The notes: generated from the letters alone by a model not told the origin. Shown: positions 46,835-57,065, numbered from the stretch's first letter. The stretch is 64,000 nucleotides of DNA from Candidatus Finniella inopinata (GCA_945888455.1 CAMCZV010000002.1:1-64000); one strand, 5' to 3'. Numbers and translations: made by a program.

Positions 46835-48064
46835 TCAAATGCCTGAAGGCGATTGCTTTGCCTGGCGCCGTTTGATCAGCGATTGTCTTTTCTGCGCTTT
46901 TCTAAGGGGGCCACGACGTTTGGCATGTCGTGGTATAGCGTTACTCGCCCTAATCATGCTCCGTTTTTTGGTTTTCCTTGCCTGTAAGGTCTTTTGTTTC
47001 TTGGATTGTTGCGGGCGTATTTTTTGGGAAATGACGATGGGCTTTACCGTCTTTTTTATGGATTTAACCCTATATTTCCTGGGTGATTTGCCCTGTATTT
47101 TGGCCAAACTTACGGCTGCTAAACGCTTGCTTTTTCTCTTTTTATTCCCTGTTTTATTATTTCTAACCTGTTTTGTTCCGATGGGCTTGCTTAACTGTGC
47201 CAAAATCAAGTGGGGCGTTTTGGACAACGTGGTCATAGGTTTGGCAATGGCCAAATGCAGCCGACTGGGGTCCTTATAACAGGTTTCAATCAAAGAGGCC
47301 ATTAATTGGTCCCGCTGGATTTTAGACGGCATCCCCATAACAACCGATATAATGGGCTGGTTGTTTCGACTGGTGACCGTCACTAAATTGTATCCAGATG
47401 GACATGTGTACCCTGTTTTTCCCAAATATAATCCCGGTACACGCCCCAATAATTTGTTGGTATTGCGAACCACGCCATTGCCTTTTTGAATGCTTGGAAT
47501 GCCTAAAAACCCAGAATATTGAGGAAAATTCATGCAAATCGCCCGCATTAAAATCGCCATATCATGGGCTGTTGTCTTTTGAAATCGATGGTGCCACCCC
47601 GATGGGTTGTGAAACACGGTTTTCAACATGCCCAATTTTAATGCCGTGGCATTCATGGTTTTAACAAACAATCCTGTTGATTGGTAAAGGTTTTCAGATA
47701 CCACATGGGCCACATCATTGCACGATTTTACGGAAAGAGCCAAAATGCATTGGCGTACAGAAATTCGAGATCCCGGTTTTAATCCCCACTTGGATGGGGG
47801 TTGTCTGGCGGCAAAGGCCGATACTTTAAACACGGTATCCATACGAATGTGCCCTTGTTCCAAGGACTGAAACAGGATGTACAGCGTCATTAATTTGGTC
47901 AAAGAGGCTGGATAAACAGGGGTCTGAGCATCACTTTGCGCCAAAACATTTCCCGTTTTTAGCTCTGTAATGACCGCACTATAGGTCGCCCCTTGGGTCT
48001 GCCCAACGAACAAGCAAAAACAGCAAACAATGCGTAACAGATTCGCCATGCCCATAAAGATCAT
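46835..48064 (-). CDS. D-alanyl-D-alanine carboxypeptidase, PBP5/6 type
   Basis: Penicillin-binding protein trimming the last D-Ala from peptidoglycan stems in the periplasm. Active-site motifs: SLTK in YPASLTKLMTLY, SCN in SVKSCNDVAHV, KTG in LGKTGYTCPSGYN. The signal peptide starts at MIFMGMANLL and ends near GQTQGA. The ATG at 48064 overlaps the maf stop (ATGA). 409 residues. The last 110 or so are extremely basic (RKAQKRQSLIKRR and similar), replacing the usual C-terminal amphipathic anchor. Confidence 0.92.
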   Translation of the reverse strand: MIFMGMANLLRIVCCFCLFVGQTQGATYSAVITELKTGNVLAQSDAQTPVYPASLTKLMTLYILFQSLEQGHIRMDTVFKVSAFAARQPPSKWGLKPGSRISVRQCILALSVKSCNDVAHVVSENLYQSTGLFVKTMNATALKLGMLKTVFHNPSGWHHRFQKTTAHDMAILMRAICMNFPQYSGFLGIPSIQKGNGVVRNTNKLLGRVPGLYLGKTGYTCPSGYNLVTVTSRNNQPIISVVMGMPSKIQRDQLMASLIETCYKDPSRLHLAIAKPMTTLSKTPHLILAQLSKPIGTKQVRNNKTGNKKRKSKRLAAVSLAKIQGKSPRKYRVKSIKKTVKPIVISQKIRPQQSKKQKTLQARKTKKRSMIRASNAIPRHAKRRGPLRKAQKRQSLIKRRQAKQSPSGI

Positions 48065-48678
48065 GCCGATAACAGGGACGGCAATTCCCCAGCAGTCAGA
48101 GCAACGCTTGAAGGATTCTTCCACAGCCCATGACCCTTTAACAGGGCGTATACATCCCACAGGGGCAAGCCTTGAACCGTCGACGACAGCCCACGAATCA
48201 TGCGAATATACATGCCCATGATGCCCTCTATACGATACACGGCCACATTGCGCCATTCCCCTGACTGAATGAAAAAAGCGATTTCTTGGGGTTCTAAAAT
48301 TTTTACTGCCACATGGGTTACGCAAAGTCGGGTGTAATAGGCCCCCGATGGCATGCGTAAGGCTAGCGCCGTATATACGCGATGGCGCCGACCGGAGATC
48401 AAGCGCAATTGGTCATGCACCTCTTGCTCGCTTTCCGCTTTGCGCAAAATACGCGTCCCCACCGCCACGATGGTATCGGCCGCCAAAATCGGTTGGTCTG
48501 AAAACTGCTCGGAAACTTTTTCAGCCTTTTCTCTGGCCATACGCATCACATAGAGGGTGGGGCGCTCTCTGACAATAGGGGTTTCGTCAATGTTCGCTGG
48601 ATGAGCGTCAAAAGGAATGCCCAATCGTGTTAACAAAGCAAACCGTGACGGCGATTGAGAGGCCAAAATGAACGTCAA
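48061..48678 (-). CDS. maf: Maf-family nucleotide pyrophosphatase
   Basis: House-cleaning pyrophosphatase for non-canonical or modified nucleotides. FILASQSPSRFALL opening, the ILAADTIVAVG motif and SGRRHRVYTAL are family blocks. 205 residues. Has its own promoter and is coupled to the carboxypeptidase gene by a four-base overlap. Confidence 0.92.
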   Translation of the reverse strand: MTFILASQSPSRFALLTRLGIPFDAHPANIDETPIVRERPTLYVMRMAREKAEKVSEQFSDQPILAADTIVAVGTRILRKAESEQEVHDQLRLISGRRHRVYTALALRMPSGAYYTRLCVTHVAVKILEPQEIAFFIQSGEWRNVAVYRIEGIMGMYIRMIRGLSSTVQGLPLWDVYALLKGHGLWKNPSSVALTAGELPSLLSA

Positions 48679-48706
48679 GGGCGTGGATGCTGTGTATATT
48701 CACCCT

Positions 48707-48735
48707 ACTATAAGGGTTTTGACACGCGGTTTCAA
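48707..48735 (-). promoter_or_regulatory. Promoter for maf
   Basis: TTGAAA, 17 bases, TATAGT on the minus strand, 29 bases before the maf ATG. Confidence 0.65.
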
Positions 48736-48857
48736 TGGAAAAAGAGGGAAAAGGATGTTGTGACTTTTAAAGCCATTTATTTGCAAAATATGGGCCACAT
48801 TTGGGGTTGCTCTTGGAATGCTTCCTGTCATTTGATAGATTGATAAGGATTATTATT

Positions 48858-49532
48858 TTGTTTGATCAGCCTTATATGCCATGGCTATTGCTGTCATTTT
48901 GGTCTGCACGTTGTTTTTTAAGGGCTTTTGCGCTGTTTGCTGTGCTGTGTATACCCGTTTGTGGCGGTGACCCCTATAGCTCTTTTCAGGCCAAGGATGA
49001 AAAAACAGAGTCGGGCGCGTCTTGGATGTCACGGCTGGCATCCCTGTACCACAATATTACATACCATTGCGCCATGACGTCAGATCACGGGGGTCAGGAT
49101 TTCCCAAGAGCCCTAGATCCATTGGGCCCAGCATCCCATGCCAGCTTTAATAATGGTTTTGTGCCCTCTGTATTTGAAATTGGCGCACAGTACGATCGTG
49201 CCCAATGTTATGTATCCCTTGGAGGGGGACGCCCAACAGATACCGGTTTGTTCAAAAATTTTTCGCCAACCAGCCAGGTGTCCATGGGCGTTGGCTTACG
49301 CTATTACTGGAGCGATACCATTGCGCTGCAACTGGCGGCAACCCTGCATTATGTGGGTTCTTTCACCACCGATTTTGCCCCTGAAAGAGACCGCCTGATG
49401 GTGGATTCCTCCACCTATTCTGCCGATCAACCCATGTCGGATTTAAGCAGTCAAGTCAACGGGTTAGCATCCTCCTCTGGTGGCAGCTTTGCAGAGGGTT
49501 TGTTTACGGTTGTCTATTATTTCTGTAAATAA
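48858..49532 (+). CDS. Envelope protein of unknown function
   Basis: No family recognised. A hydrophobic leader (LLLSFWSARCFLRAFALFAVLC) ends at a PVCGG stretch, consistent with a signal peptide or lipoprotein-like leader. The rest alternates polar and aromatic residues with several beta-like segments (FEIGAQYDRAQCYVSLGGG, VSMGVGLRYYW, LQLAATLHYVG) and ends VVYYFCK, suggesting a small outer-membrane barrel. The TTG at 48858 has AAGGA 8 bases upstream; the ATG at 48876 is an alternative. Divergent from maf. Confidence 0.6.
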   Translation: MFDQPYMPWLLLSFWSARCFLRAFALFAVLCIPVCGGDPYSSFQAKDEKTESGASWMSRLASLYHNITYHCAMTSDHGGQDFPRALDPLGPASHASFNNGFVPSVFEIGAQYDRAQCYVSLGGGRPTDTGLFKNFSPTSQVSMGVGLRYYWSDTIALQLAATLHYVGSFTTDFAPERDRLMVDSSTYSADQPMSDLSSQVNGLASSSGGSFAEGLFTVVYYFCK

Positions 49533-49586
49533 AGGGCAGGGGCCCTGAATCCCAGGGATCCTGATGAATTTAGACCCCCACCTTCA

Positions 49587-51767
49587 CTAGGCCTTTAGAA
49601 CAGTACCCGTTTCAGGGTGCGCCCGCAGCAATGATGTCCACTCTTGTCCCATCACAGGCTTCCCCATCATGGATCGATAGGTAATATAGGATTCCATAAC
49701 ACGCAAAACATAATGGTGGGTGTCCTTGTACGGAATGCTTTCCATCCAAACAATGCCATCTTCGGGAATGCCCAAATTGGGCGTGTTTTGAATCCACGGT
49801 GTTGCCCGATGCACCCCTGCATTATAGGCTGCTATGCCTGGGGCATACACGGACCCGACTTTTTTCATGTAATCAGTAATGATATGGGTTCCCATACGAA
49901 TTTGGTACGCTGAATCCGTCTTTAAACGGTTCATATCCAAGGCAATGCCCATATCCTTTGCAGCCTTTTTTGCCGTTTCTGCCATGATTTGCATCAATCC
50001 AATGCCGGCATCCCAACTGATGACTCTGGGGCGAAAACACGATTCGGCCAAAATAATGCTGTGAATGAGTGCGGGATCTTTGCACCGTATGCTTTGCAAA
50101 ATGGGGTACAGTTTTTTGAAAACCGTGTTGGAATTTTTGGCAATACCCTTGGCACATTCCACCACATAATCGGGATAAATGACACCGACCAGTTGTAAAA
50201 GTTGAGCATAATCACCGGGTGTTTTCGCCAATGCCATCAAATCCCTGTATAACGACAATGTGGTTTCATAGGCCGGAACAGACGACGCGGTCCCAGATTT
50301 TCTGCCGCCATTTTTAACACTTTTCCCATTTTTTCCCACGTTTTCTTGCCAGATGGTGATGATGCGGGATGCCTCTTGTTGTCCGGCCTGTTTCCAATCG
50401 GTTCGGGTTGGCTCAGGATGGGCAAAATTGGGTTTAACGGGAATGCCCAGTTTCCAGCATGCCAATTGCCCATACAAAAAGGTTGAGCACAACGATGCCG
50501 CACGATAATAGGCCGTTGCCAGATCTGGTTTTTTCAAATATTGGCAACACACACCAGCCCAAAACAAGGCACGAACATCATGACGACGTAATCCTTTTTT
50601 GACTGCTGTATTCAGCGCTGGCCCCGAACGCATAATGCCGTTAGCAGAGATGACAGCCATGGGCAGATTTTGCGCAGAACGAATAAAGTATTCGTGGGCA
50701 CGGGCATAATCTTGCAATCCTGTAAAACAAATTAATCCCTTGACCCAATAGGCATCATTGGCCGTATCCTCGCCCAGCGCGGATGGTTGTCCAGGACAAG
50801 TTGGGTTGACGATGGGCATATTCAATGCCTGATGATACAGCGTCTTTGCCCCAGCCATGTCTCCTTTTGTCACAGCTTCCTGACCTTCTTGCATCAATTG
50901 TTTCAGAATATAGACATCCAACTTGTTGATGGATTGGCTGTTCTGTTGAATGTATCCTTTTGGCATGCGCAATCGCTCGGTCACGGCGGCCAGGCCTTTA
51001 TTACTCCGAGTGGCACATCGCATCATGGCCAGCGATAAAACCGAATCCCAGGGGTTGGTGCGTGACCATGTGGCATAATCGTGTAAAACCGTTGCATCAG
51101 GATTTTTACTCATTAATCGGGTCAGCAGATTAAATCGCGGGGTTTTGGGATTCCATTTTTCCAAAATGGTGCGCAATTCGCTGAAACTTTTCGTGGTGCC
51201 TTCTAGAATCAAACGGGACAGCAAGGGAGACAGTGCCCTTTCTATGGATTGAACCCCCAAAGTTTTTAGATGAGGATAGATATCCAAGAATTGATTCAAA
51301 CTGGCCTGGGCAAGAAACCCAGCCAAATTCTCATCAAAAATGGCCGTACGTTTGCGCTTGTTTCCCACCACCAATTGTCTATAAAATGTCCAACCTTGGA
51401 CTGTTCTGGGCGGATTTTTATCAAAAAATGCACATAATGCGTAATATTGAGACCCACTTTGCATGGGCAGACCCTTTTTTTCAGCCACCATTTGTACGCT
51501 TTTCATGGTTTGAGGGAACCATTGCCACCACAAGGGGTGCCGTTGATGCACATCCAACAATTGCAGCACAGGATTTTGATGATTGGGAAACAAACCCCGT
51601 AACAGCTTTACGTCACGAACCTCACCATGAGTGATCAGGGGTCCCAAGTGTTTTACATCATGAATCATTTGAGAGCCTGCCGTTTTCCAGGCAGACCAAT
51701 CGGATTGTACCGGCAATGATAAAATGATGCTGTGTGTCACACACGCCAAAAAAAGGACTCGTTTCAT
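49587..51767 (-). CDS. slt: Soluble lytic murein transglycosylase
   Basis: Periplasmic muramidase that makes anhydro-muropeptides. The signal peptide begins MKRVLFLACVTHSIILSLP. A long helical-repeat U-domain precedes the catalytic domain with the Glu in ILAESCF, GLMQIM and AAYNAG. 726 residues from the ATG at 51767; a longer frame to 52070 would cross the dapA start region. Divergent from dapA, and convergent with the small envelope gene before it. Confidence 0.92.
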   Translation of the reverse strand: MKRVLFLACVTHSIILSLPVQSDWSAWKTAGSQMIHDVKHLGPLITHGEVRDVKLLRGLFPNHQNPVLQLLDVHQRHPLWWQWFPQTMKSVQMVAEKKGLPMQSGSQYYALCAFFDKNPPRTVQGWTFYRQLVVGNKRKRTAIFDENLAGFLAQASLNQFLDIYPHLKTLGVQSIERALSPLLSRLILEGTTKSFSELRTILEKWNPKTPRFNLLTRLMSKNPDATVLHDYATWSRTNPWDSVLSLAMMRCATRSNKGLAAVTERLRMPKGYIQQNSQSINKLDVYILKQLMQEGQEAVTKGDMAGAKTLYHQALNMPIVNPTCPGQPSALGEDTANDAYWVKGLICFTGLQDYARAHEYFIRSAQNLPMAVISANGIMRSGPALNTAVKKGLRRHDVRALFWAGVCCQYLKKPDLATAYYRAASLCSTFLYGQLACWKLGIPVKPNFAHPEPTRTDWKQAGQQEASRIITIWQENVGKNGKSVKNGGRKSGTASSVPAYETTLSLYRDLMALAKTPGDYAQLLQLVGVIYPDYVVECAKGIAKNSNTVFKKLYPILQSIRCKDPALIHSIILAESCFRPRVISWDAGIGLMQIMAETAKKAAKDMGIALDMNRLKTDSAYQIRMGTHIITDYMKKVGSVYAPGIAAYNAGVHRATPWIQNTPNLGIPEDGIVWMESIPYKDTHHYVLRVMESYITYRSMMGKPVMGQEWTSLLRAHPETGTVLKA

Positions 51768-51802
51768 GAATTTTTTCGCTTTTTGTTGGGTAACAATCAC
51801 AG

Positions 51803-51808
51803 TATAAT
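51803..51808 (+). promoter_or_regulatory. -10 box for dapA
   Basis: A perfect TATAAT 37 bases before the dapA GTG. The -35 position 17 bases upstream reads TTTTTG, a weak match. Confidence 0.5.
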
Positions 51809-51845
51809 CAGTATAGCAATCTGCACATAAAAAAGGTAGCGCACA

Positions 51846-52796
51846 GTGAGTATCGTCAAATCTGGTGTGTATGTCGCCATGATCACCCCATGGACCAGCC
51901 AAGGCCTTATCGATTGGATGACCTTGAAAAACTATGTTACTGGGATGTGTGAAACTCCCATTTCCGGTTTTGTTGTGGCGGGAACCACAGGCGAAGGCAT
52001 GGCGTTGAGCGTAAAAGAATATCAAGAGTTGATATCCCGAGTGGCGGAATGGAGCCATAAGAAAAAACACATCATGGCAGGCGTTTCTGGCATTTTGGCC
52101 GATCAGGTCGTTTCTATGATTGCTGGTGCCGAAAAATCAGGAGCAGACAGTGTGTTGGTGTTGACCCCACACTATATTCGCCCCTCACAAAAAGGGTTGT
52201 TATCCTTTTTTCACCATATTCACGAGCACACCGCTTTACCCATGGTGTTGTACAATAATCCTGGACGGACGTGTGTAAATATTGATATCGATACGGTGTG
52301 CCAATTGGCCGTTTATCCACGCATTGTGGGCATCAAGGACAGCACGTCGGATTTATCCAGACCCAGTGCCATGCGCGCGCGTATTCAAGATCCACATTTT
52401 CAGATTTTGTCTGGCGAGGACAATACATTTGTACCATTTGTGGCCGGTGGGGGCAGTGGCATTATTTCTGTCCAAGCGGGTATTTTACCCGTGCTGTACA
52501 CCCATATTTGGCAAGCCATGAAAAACCAAAAATGGCCATTGGCCCAAGAAAAATCCCAAATGTTAAACCCACTGCATCGCGCCATGGCCTGTGGTGTTAA
52601 TCCAGGGCCCATCAAATATGCCGCCTCGGTTTTGGGCTGGGGTAATGATCATACACGGTTTCCTTTGGGTCCTATTTCCAGTTCTGGGCGCAGTGCCATA
52701 GAAGAAGCATTGCAGGCCTTAGCGCCCTTTGTTTATGCGGGCGAACGGGCAGGGGGCGAAACACCCAATCTTGACATTGATCTTGTTCTGGCATGA
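51846..52796 (+). CDS. dapA: 4-hydroxy-tetrahydrodipicolinate synthase
   Basis: Schiff-base aldolase that starts the diaminopimelate/lysine branch from pyruvate and aspartate semialdehyde. AGTTGEG, YNNPGRT (catalytic Tyr) and IKDSTSD (Schiff-base Lys) are present. 316 residues, about 20 longer than usual at the C-terminus. Starts at GTG with AAGG nine bases upstream. Its stop overlaps the addA start (ATGA). The related synthases of the N-acetylneuraminate lyase superfamily cannot be fully excluded. Confidence 0.9.
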   Translation: MSIVKSGVYVAMITPWTSQGLIDWMTLKNYVTGMCETPISGFVVAGTTGEGMALSVKEYQELISRVAEWSHKKKHIMAGVSGILADQVVSMIAGAEKSGADSVLVLTPHYIRPSQKGLLSFFHHIHEHTALPMVLYNNPGRTCVNIDIDTVCQLAVYPRIVGIKDSTSDLSRPSAMRARIQDPHFQILSGEDNTFVPFVAGGGSGIISVQAGILPVLYTHIWQAMKNQKWPLAQEKSQMLNPLHRAMACGVNPGPIKYAASVLGWGNDHTRFPLGPISSSGRSAIEEALQALAPFVYAGERAGGETPNLDIDLVLA

Positions 52797-55700
52797 CACC
52801 AGAACAGCGTAAAGCGCTGGATATTCGGGCAAGTGTTTGGGTTAATGCATCGGCGGGATCTGGAAAAACCACCCTTTTGGTGGCCCGCATGGTGCGATTG
52901 CTGTTATCTGGAATAAGCGGACGTACCATGATATGTCTGACCTTTACCAAGATCGGTGCTGCAGAGATGCAAGAGCGTCTGGATCAAAAATTATCCCGAT
53001 GGTCCCTGTGCCCAGAACAGGAATTGGCCCAGGATTTGGCCATTATTTTGGGGTACCATCCATCGCAGGAAGACTTGGCTTGCGCCAGATCCCTATACGA
53101 ATCGTGTCAAAAAACCCCTGTCAGCATCCAAACGTTTCACAGTTTTTGTCATGACACCTTGATGCGCTTTCCCATAGAATCGGGGCTGAATATTCCCTTG
53201 CAGATTCTGGACCACCCCACCTCTATTCGCCTGTGGGACAAAGCATTGGATACGGTATTGCGTCATATGGATCCTCTATCCCCCTTGGGCCAAATGGTAC
53301 AGCGCATGATGGACTCTGGTGTGACCTTAACCAGCGTATTAACGCAATGGTTTGAACGGCGATTGTTGACGAGGTCAGAATATGATCGGGCGGCCATGGA
53401 TTTTTCCAGTCAAGATTTTTTACAGATTCGACCCAACATCATGCCTGAACCCGATGGTTTGGGGCCATCTGATCAAAAATGGTGTGATCAATTTCGGGAT
53501 ATTCCCAGGGGTTCTGTGGCCTATTGTGGTTTAATTTTGGCAAAAATTCTCAAAAAATCAGCATTGCAACATCCATGCTTGCAACAGTGGCATCAGCAAG
53601 AAATGGTGTGGATGCAAGAATTGAACCAATGGCAAGATCGACAAAAAAAGGCCCAAAAAGAACATGACCTGACCATTCTGTTTCAATCCACCATGGCCGA
53701 GTACGGGCGTAACAAGCATGGTGCGTTGGATTTTGATGATTTAACCATACAAACCCTTGATTTGATGGAACACACCCTGTATTCAGGCTGGGTGGGGCAC
53801 ACGTTGTATCAGACCATAGAACACATTTTGGTGGACGAAGCCCAAGACACCAGTCGACATCAATGGAAAATATTGCGTGTTTTGATCGAGGCCATTATCC
53901 AAAAACCCCAGCGAACCCTATGTGTTGTGGGTGACCCCAAACAATCCATTTACGGGTTTCAAGGCGCGGACCCAGAGGGGTTTTTTCTGATGCGGCAATT
54001 TGTAAAAGCATGGGTGAACGCCCAATCGGGATTGTTTTATGATGTGTCGTTGACCGTATCTTTTCGATCCGCCCCCGTACTGTTAAATCTGGTGAATGCG
54101 GTTTTTTCCGATACCAAACGTACTGGGATGGATTTTTTAAAACACACCAGCGTGCACCAAGGGCGACCAGGAATGGTCACGTTTTGGGCGCATACCGGCC
54201 AAGGATTAGAGTATGCCGATTTGTCGGCCGCTTGGGTTTCCACATTGCATCGCCTGTTGCAAGAGAAAGTGTTTTTACCCAGTCAAAATCGTCCCGCTCA
54301 AGCCAAAGATATGATGATCGTTTTGCCCCGTCGGACCGCTTTTTTCAAAATATTACAAGATCAATTGTACCAATCGGGCTTGTTGACAGGAAAAGATATG
54401 ACGTGCAAAGACAACCCTGTGCTGGCCATGCTGGTGGCCTGGTGTCGCATGGTTGTTCATGGGGATGATGATGTGGCTTTGGCACGACTGTTGTCGGGGA
54501 TGTCGCGTTTTTCCAAAGAATGTCGTGTTTTTTCATCCGCCTATCAACGGGGTCGACGATCCATTTGGCAAAACATTTCCAACCAACCCGAACACCGGTT
54601 TTTTTCAGCATTTTCACGCTATATTCGAAATATTTCTGGGGTTAAAACCTCTCTGCGGCTGTTGGATTTGGTGATCCATTGGATTTATGTCGATGGTGGC
54701 ATGACGTTTTTATCGGCTTTAATCGAGGACAAACACAGCGTACAAAATGCTGTGGATGTTTTTATTCATGCGTTGCAAACCTGGCATGATCCAGAAGATG
54801 CCGTTGGTTTTTTAGATTGGATAATCAAATCAGATACCGTGTTTAAATACCCCATGGGTGGAGGAATTCGCCTATTAACCATTCATGGGGCCAAGGGCGC
54901 CCAATCTCCCATCGTCATTTTACCCGATTTACCTGAAAGTGTCGAAAAAGATGATCCAGAATATTGGCGTTTGTTGTATGTGGCCATGACGCGCGCACAA
55001 GATCGATTGTATATATCATCCTGTAAACCCACCAGTCCGTGGTACCAGGCCATTGATCACGCCATAATGGGGGCTGGGTTGCCAGAGCGAAAGAGGTCAG
55101 ATGACCGCCTGCCCATTGTTTCTTATACCCTGTCGGACAAATCGTTGGAACCTGTGTTCCAGCCTGCACATCAGTCTGTGTTGGAACCTGAGTCAGAACC
55201 TGAGTCAGAACCCCTGGATACACAGCCTTTATCCCAGGGGACCCAGACCCAGCAAAGCCCACAAAGAGTTGGCCCAAGGCAAGGACAGGACCCAAGCCCC
55301 ATCAAGAGCCCTTTTTCTGACCAACAGCCTGCCTATGGATCGTTTGCGTGGTTGCTTTCTGGGCTGGCCAATAACGACTGGGGTGATTCCAGCGTGCCAA
55401 ATCATCAGCCCCCTTGTACAGAAAACACAGCGGTGTCATTTTCTCGTGATGCATTTTTCTATCGACGTCGTGGAGAATCCTTACACCAACTGTTGGATGA
55501 ATTGCCACGCAGCGATCCCCAGCATTGGTATGGGTTTGCCCGGCGATTTTTACACCAACAGGGTCTCTTGCAAGAGCAAGCGGATATGTGGGCAAAGCGT
55601 GTGGTGGCCCTGTTGCATCAACCCCTGTTACAGCCCTTGTTTTTCCAGGCCAAATCAGAGGTCGAGTGGTGCGGGCCAGGACACATTCGACGTATGGATC

Positions 55701-55927
55701 GGGTATTGGTGGGCGAAGCAGACCTTTGGATTGTGGATTTCAAAAGTACGCGTATGACAGAATCGTGGGACAGTATGCCCTATGGAAATCAGATGCAAAT
55801 GTATGCCGATTTAATGGGCCCAATTTATCCGAAAAAACGGATCCATCAAGGCATTTTGTGGTTGAAACAGGGTGTTTTGCAATGGCACCCGGCATCCCAA
55901 TGCTGGTCACAGTGCGGGGAGTTCTAG
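52793..55927 (+). CDS. addA: AddA-type helicase-nuclease
   Basis: Subunit of the AddAB double-strand break repair complex. Helicase motifs: WVNASAGSGKTTLL, CLTFTKIGAAEM, LVDEAQDTS, VGDPKQSIYGFQGAD, LTIHGAKGAQSPIV and RLLYVAMTRAQDRLY. The C-terminal RecB-like nuclease shows RGESLHQLLD, RMDRVLV, WIVDFKS and GNQMQMYADLM. 1,044 residues. A linker of about 70 residues between helicase and nuclease is low-complexity with PESEPESEP and Gln-rich stretches. addB normally lies beside addA but is not in the window. Confidence 0.93.
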   Translation: MTPEQRKALDIRASVWVNASAGSGKTTLLVARMVRLLLSGISGRTMICLTFTKIGAAEMQERLDQKLSRWSLCPEQELAQDLAIILGYHPSQEDLACARSLYESCQKTPVSIQTFHSFCHDTLMRFPIESGLNIPLQILDHPTSIRLWDKALDTVLRHMDPLSPLGQMVQRMMDSGVTLTSVLTQWFERRLLTRSEYDRAAMDFSSQDFLQIRPNIMPEPDGLGPSDQKWCDQFRDIPRGSVAYCGLILAKILKKSALQHPCLQQWHQQEMVWMQELNQWQDRQKKAQKEHDLTILFQSTMAEYGRNKHGALDFDDLTIQTLDLMEHTLYSGWVGHTLYQTIEHILVDEAQDTSRHQWKILRVLIEAIIQKPQRTLCVVGDPKQSIYGFQGADPEGFFLMRQFVKAWVNAQSGLFYDVSLTVSFRSAPVLLNLVNAVFSDTKRTGMDFLKHTSVHQGRPGMVTFWAHTGQGLEYADLSAAWVSTLHRLLQEKVFLPSQNRPAQAKDMMIVLPRRTAFFKILQDQLYQSGLLTGKDMTCKDNPVLAMLVAWCRMVVHGDDDVALARLLSGMSRFSKECRVFSSAYQRGRRSIWQNISNQPEHRFFSAFSRYIRNISGVKTSLRLLDLVIHWIYVDGGMTFLSALIEDKHSVQNAVDVFIHALQTWHDPEDAVGFLDWIIKSDTVFKYPMGGGIRLLTIHGAKGAQSPIVILPDLPESVEKDDPEYWRLLYVAMTRAQDRLYISSCKPTSPWYQAIDHAIMGAGLPERKRSDDRLPIVSYTLSDKSLEPVFQPAHQSVLEPESEPESEPLDTQPLSQGTQTQQSPQRVGPRQGQDPSPIKSPFSDQQPAYGSFAWLLSGLANNDWGDSSVPNHQPPCTENTAVSFSRDAFFYRRRGESLHQLLDELPRSDPQHWYGFARRFLHQQGLLQEQADMWAKRVVALLHQPLLQPLFFQAKSEVEWCGPGHIRRMDRVLVGEADLWIVDFKSTRMTESWDSMPYGNQMQMYADLMGPIYPKKRIHQGILWLKQGVLQWHPASQCWSQCGEF

Positions 55928-56026
55928 GGGGATGGCCCGGGGGGTCTCAGCCAGAACCTATTGATGGCTTTGTATCCCCGATCCCCCTGACTCATTCTTT
56001 CCTTTTCTGTGATGACCCCGCTATTC

Positions 56027-57016
56027 TTATGCTGCAGGAGTGCCTAGTTCTGATGGAGAAACAGACAACTCAGACGGTGCCTTTGACATCATTTCTGCTG
56101 TCAGTTTGGTCGGAATCGTGGCAGGTTGTGCCATGGTAATATTATTAATAACAACAGGTGGCGGCAGTGAATTGTCCCCATTGGTGGGTTTCTTGGAATT
56201 TTCAGGGTCAGGTTGCTCTGCCCTATCATCAGCGTGATGGCTATGGTTGGGGTGCTTTTTCTTGACATCTTGTTTTGCCTCAGAATCCTGCTCTATAACA
56301 ATGGTCTCTGGTGCAGGATCCACTTCTTGGATCACTGGTCTTCCTGCTACTTCTTGGATCACTGGCCCACCTGGTATTACCTCGGTTGGCGCTGCAATCA
56401 TTTCGGTGGGATAGGGCGCAATAAAACCAGCATTGCCAACAGATTCAGCCGCTGCGCCCATCATGGCTGCACCCTCTAATCCACCCATAGCAAGGGCACC
56501 TGCGGCCAAACCAGCGCCACCCCATCCACCACCATTCCAGTTGGGGTGATTATTGTTATCCCAGTTGTGATTGCTGTTGTGATCGTTATTCAGATTCCTT
56601 CTGCCGTTATCGTTGTGATCGTTGTTCAGATTCCTTGTGCCGTGATTGCCTGATCCGTTGTGATTGTGGGCAGCATTTGTTGCACGAGCCGTATCGTTTG
56701 GATGATTGTGAGCGGCGTTTTTTGCACGAGCAGTATCGTTTGGATGATTGTGAGCGGCGTTGTGTGCTTTTGGATAACTTGATTGCGAACGATAGGTCTT
56801 CGCATTATGGTGAGCCCCTGCATGATTTATGCTACCCATATGTCCACCGCCACCATGAAAACCGCCACCATGAAAACCGCCACCATGAAAACCACCGCCG
56901 TGACCACCCATATGTCCACCGCCACCATGAAAACCAGCACCTCCGCGGGCAGTCAGGTTTGTGACCATTAGGGTAAAAACAGCAACAAGTACTGTGGATA
57001 TTTCTATTATCTTCAT
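56027..57016 (-). CDS. Secreted Gly/His-rich repeat protein
   Basis: Unknown function, 329 residues. Signal peptide MKIIEISTVLVAVFTLMVTN with cleavage near LTARG. The next 45 residues are Gly/His repeats (GGGFHGGGFH, GHMGGHGG), followed by two copies of an AHNHPNDTARA unit, RNLNNDH units and an Asn/Trp/Gly stretch. Then come a small hydrophobic Gly/Ala segment (about 165-190), PVIQEV repeats and a Pro/acid/Lys tail. The ATG at 57016 has GAGGTG five bases upstream. The His-rich part could bind metal ions; that is inference. One of three secreted low-complexity genes in a row. Confidence 0.8.
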   Translation of the reverse strand: MKIIEISTVLVAVFTLMVTNLTARGGAGFHGGGGHMGGHGGGFHGGGFHGGGFHGGGGHMGSINHAGAHHNAKTYRSQSSYPKAHNAAHNHPNDTARAKNAAHNHPNDTARATNAAHNHNGSGNHGTRNLNNDHNDNGRRNLNNDHNSNHNWDNNNHPNWNGGGWGGAGLAAGALAMGGLEGAAMMGAAAESVGNAGFIAPYPTEMIAAPTEVIPGGPVIQEVAGRPVIQEVDPAPETIVIEQDSEAKQDVKKKHPNHSHHADDRAEQPDPENSKKPTNGDNSLPPPVVINNITMAQPATIPTKLTAEMMSKAPSELSVSPSELGTPAA

Positions 57017-57065
57017 TGTGACACCTCTTGTTTTATTTTTATTTTTTATAATTTTGATAACATCG

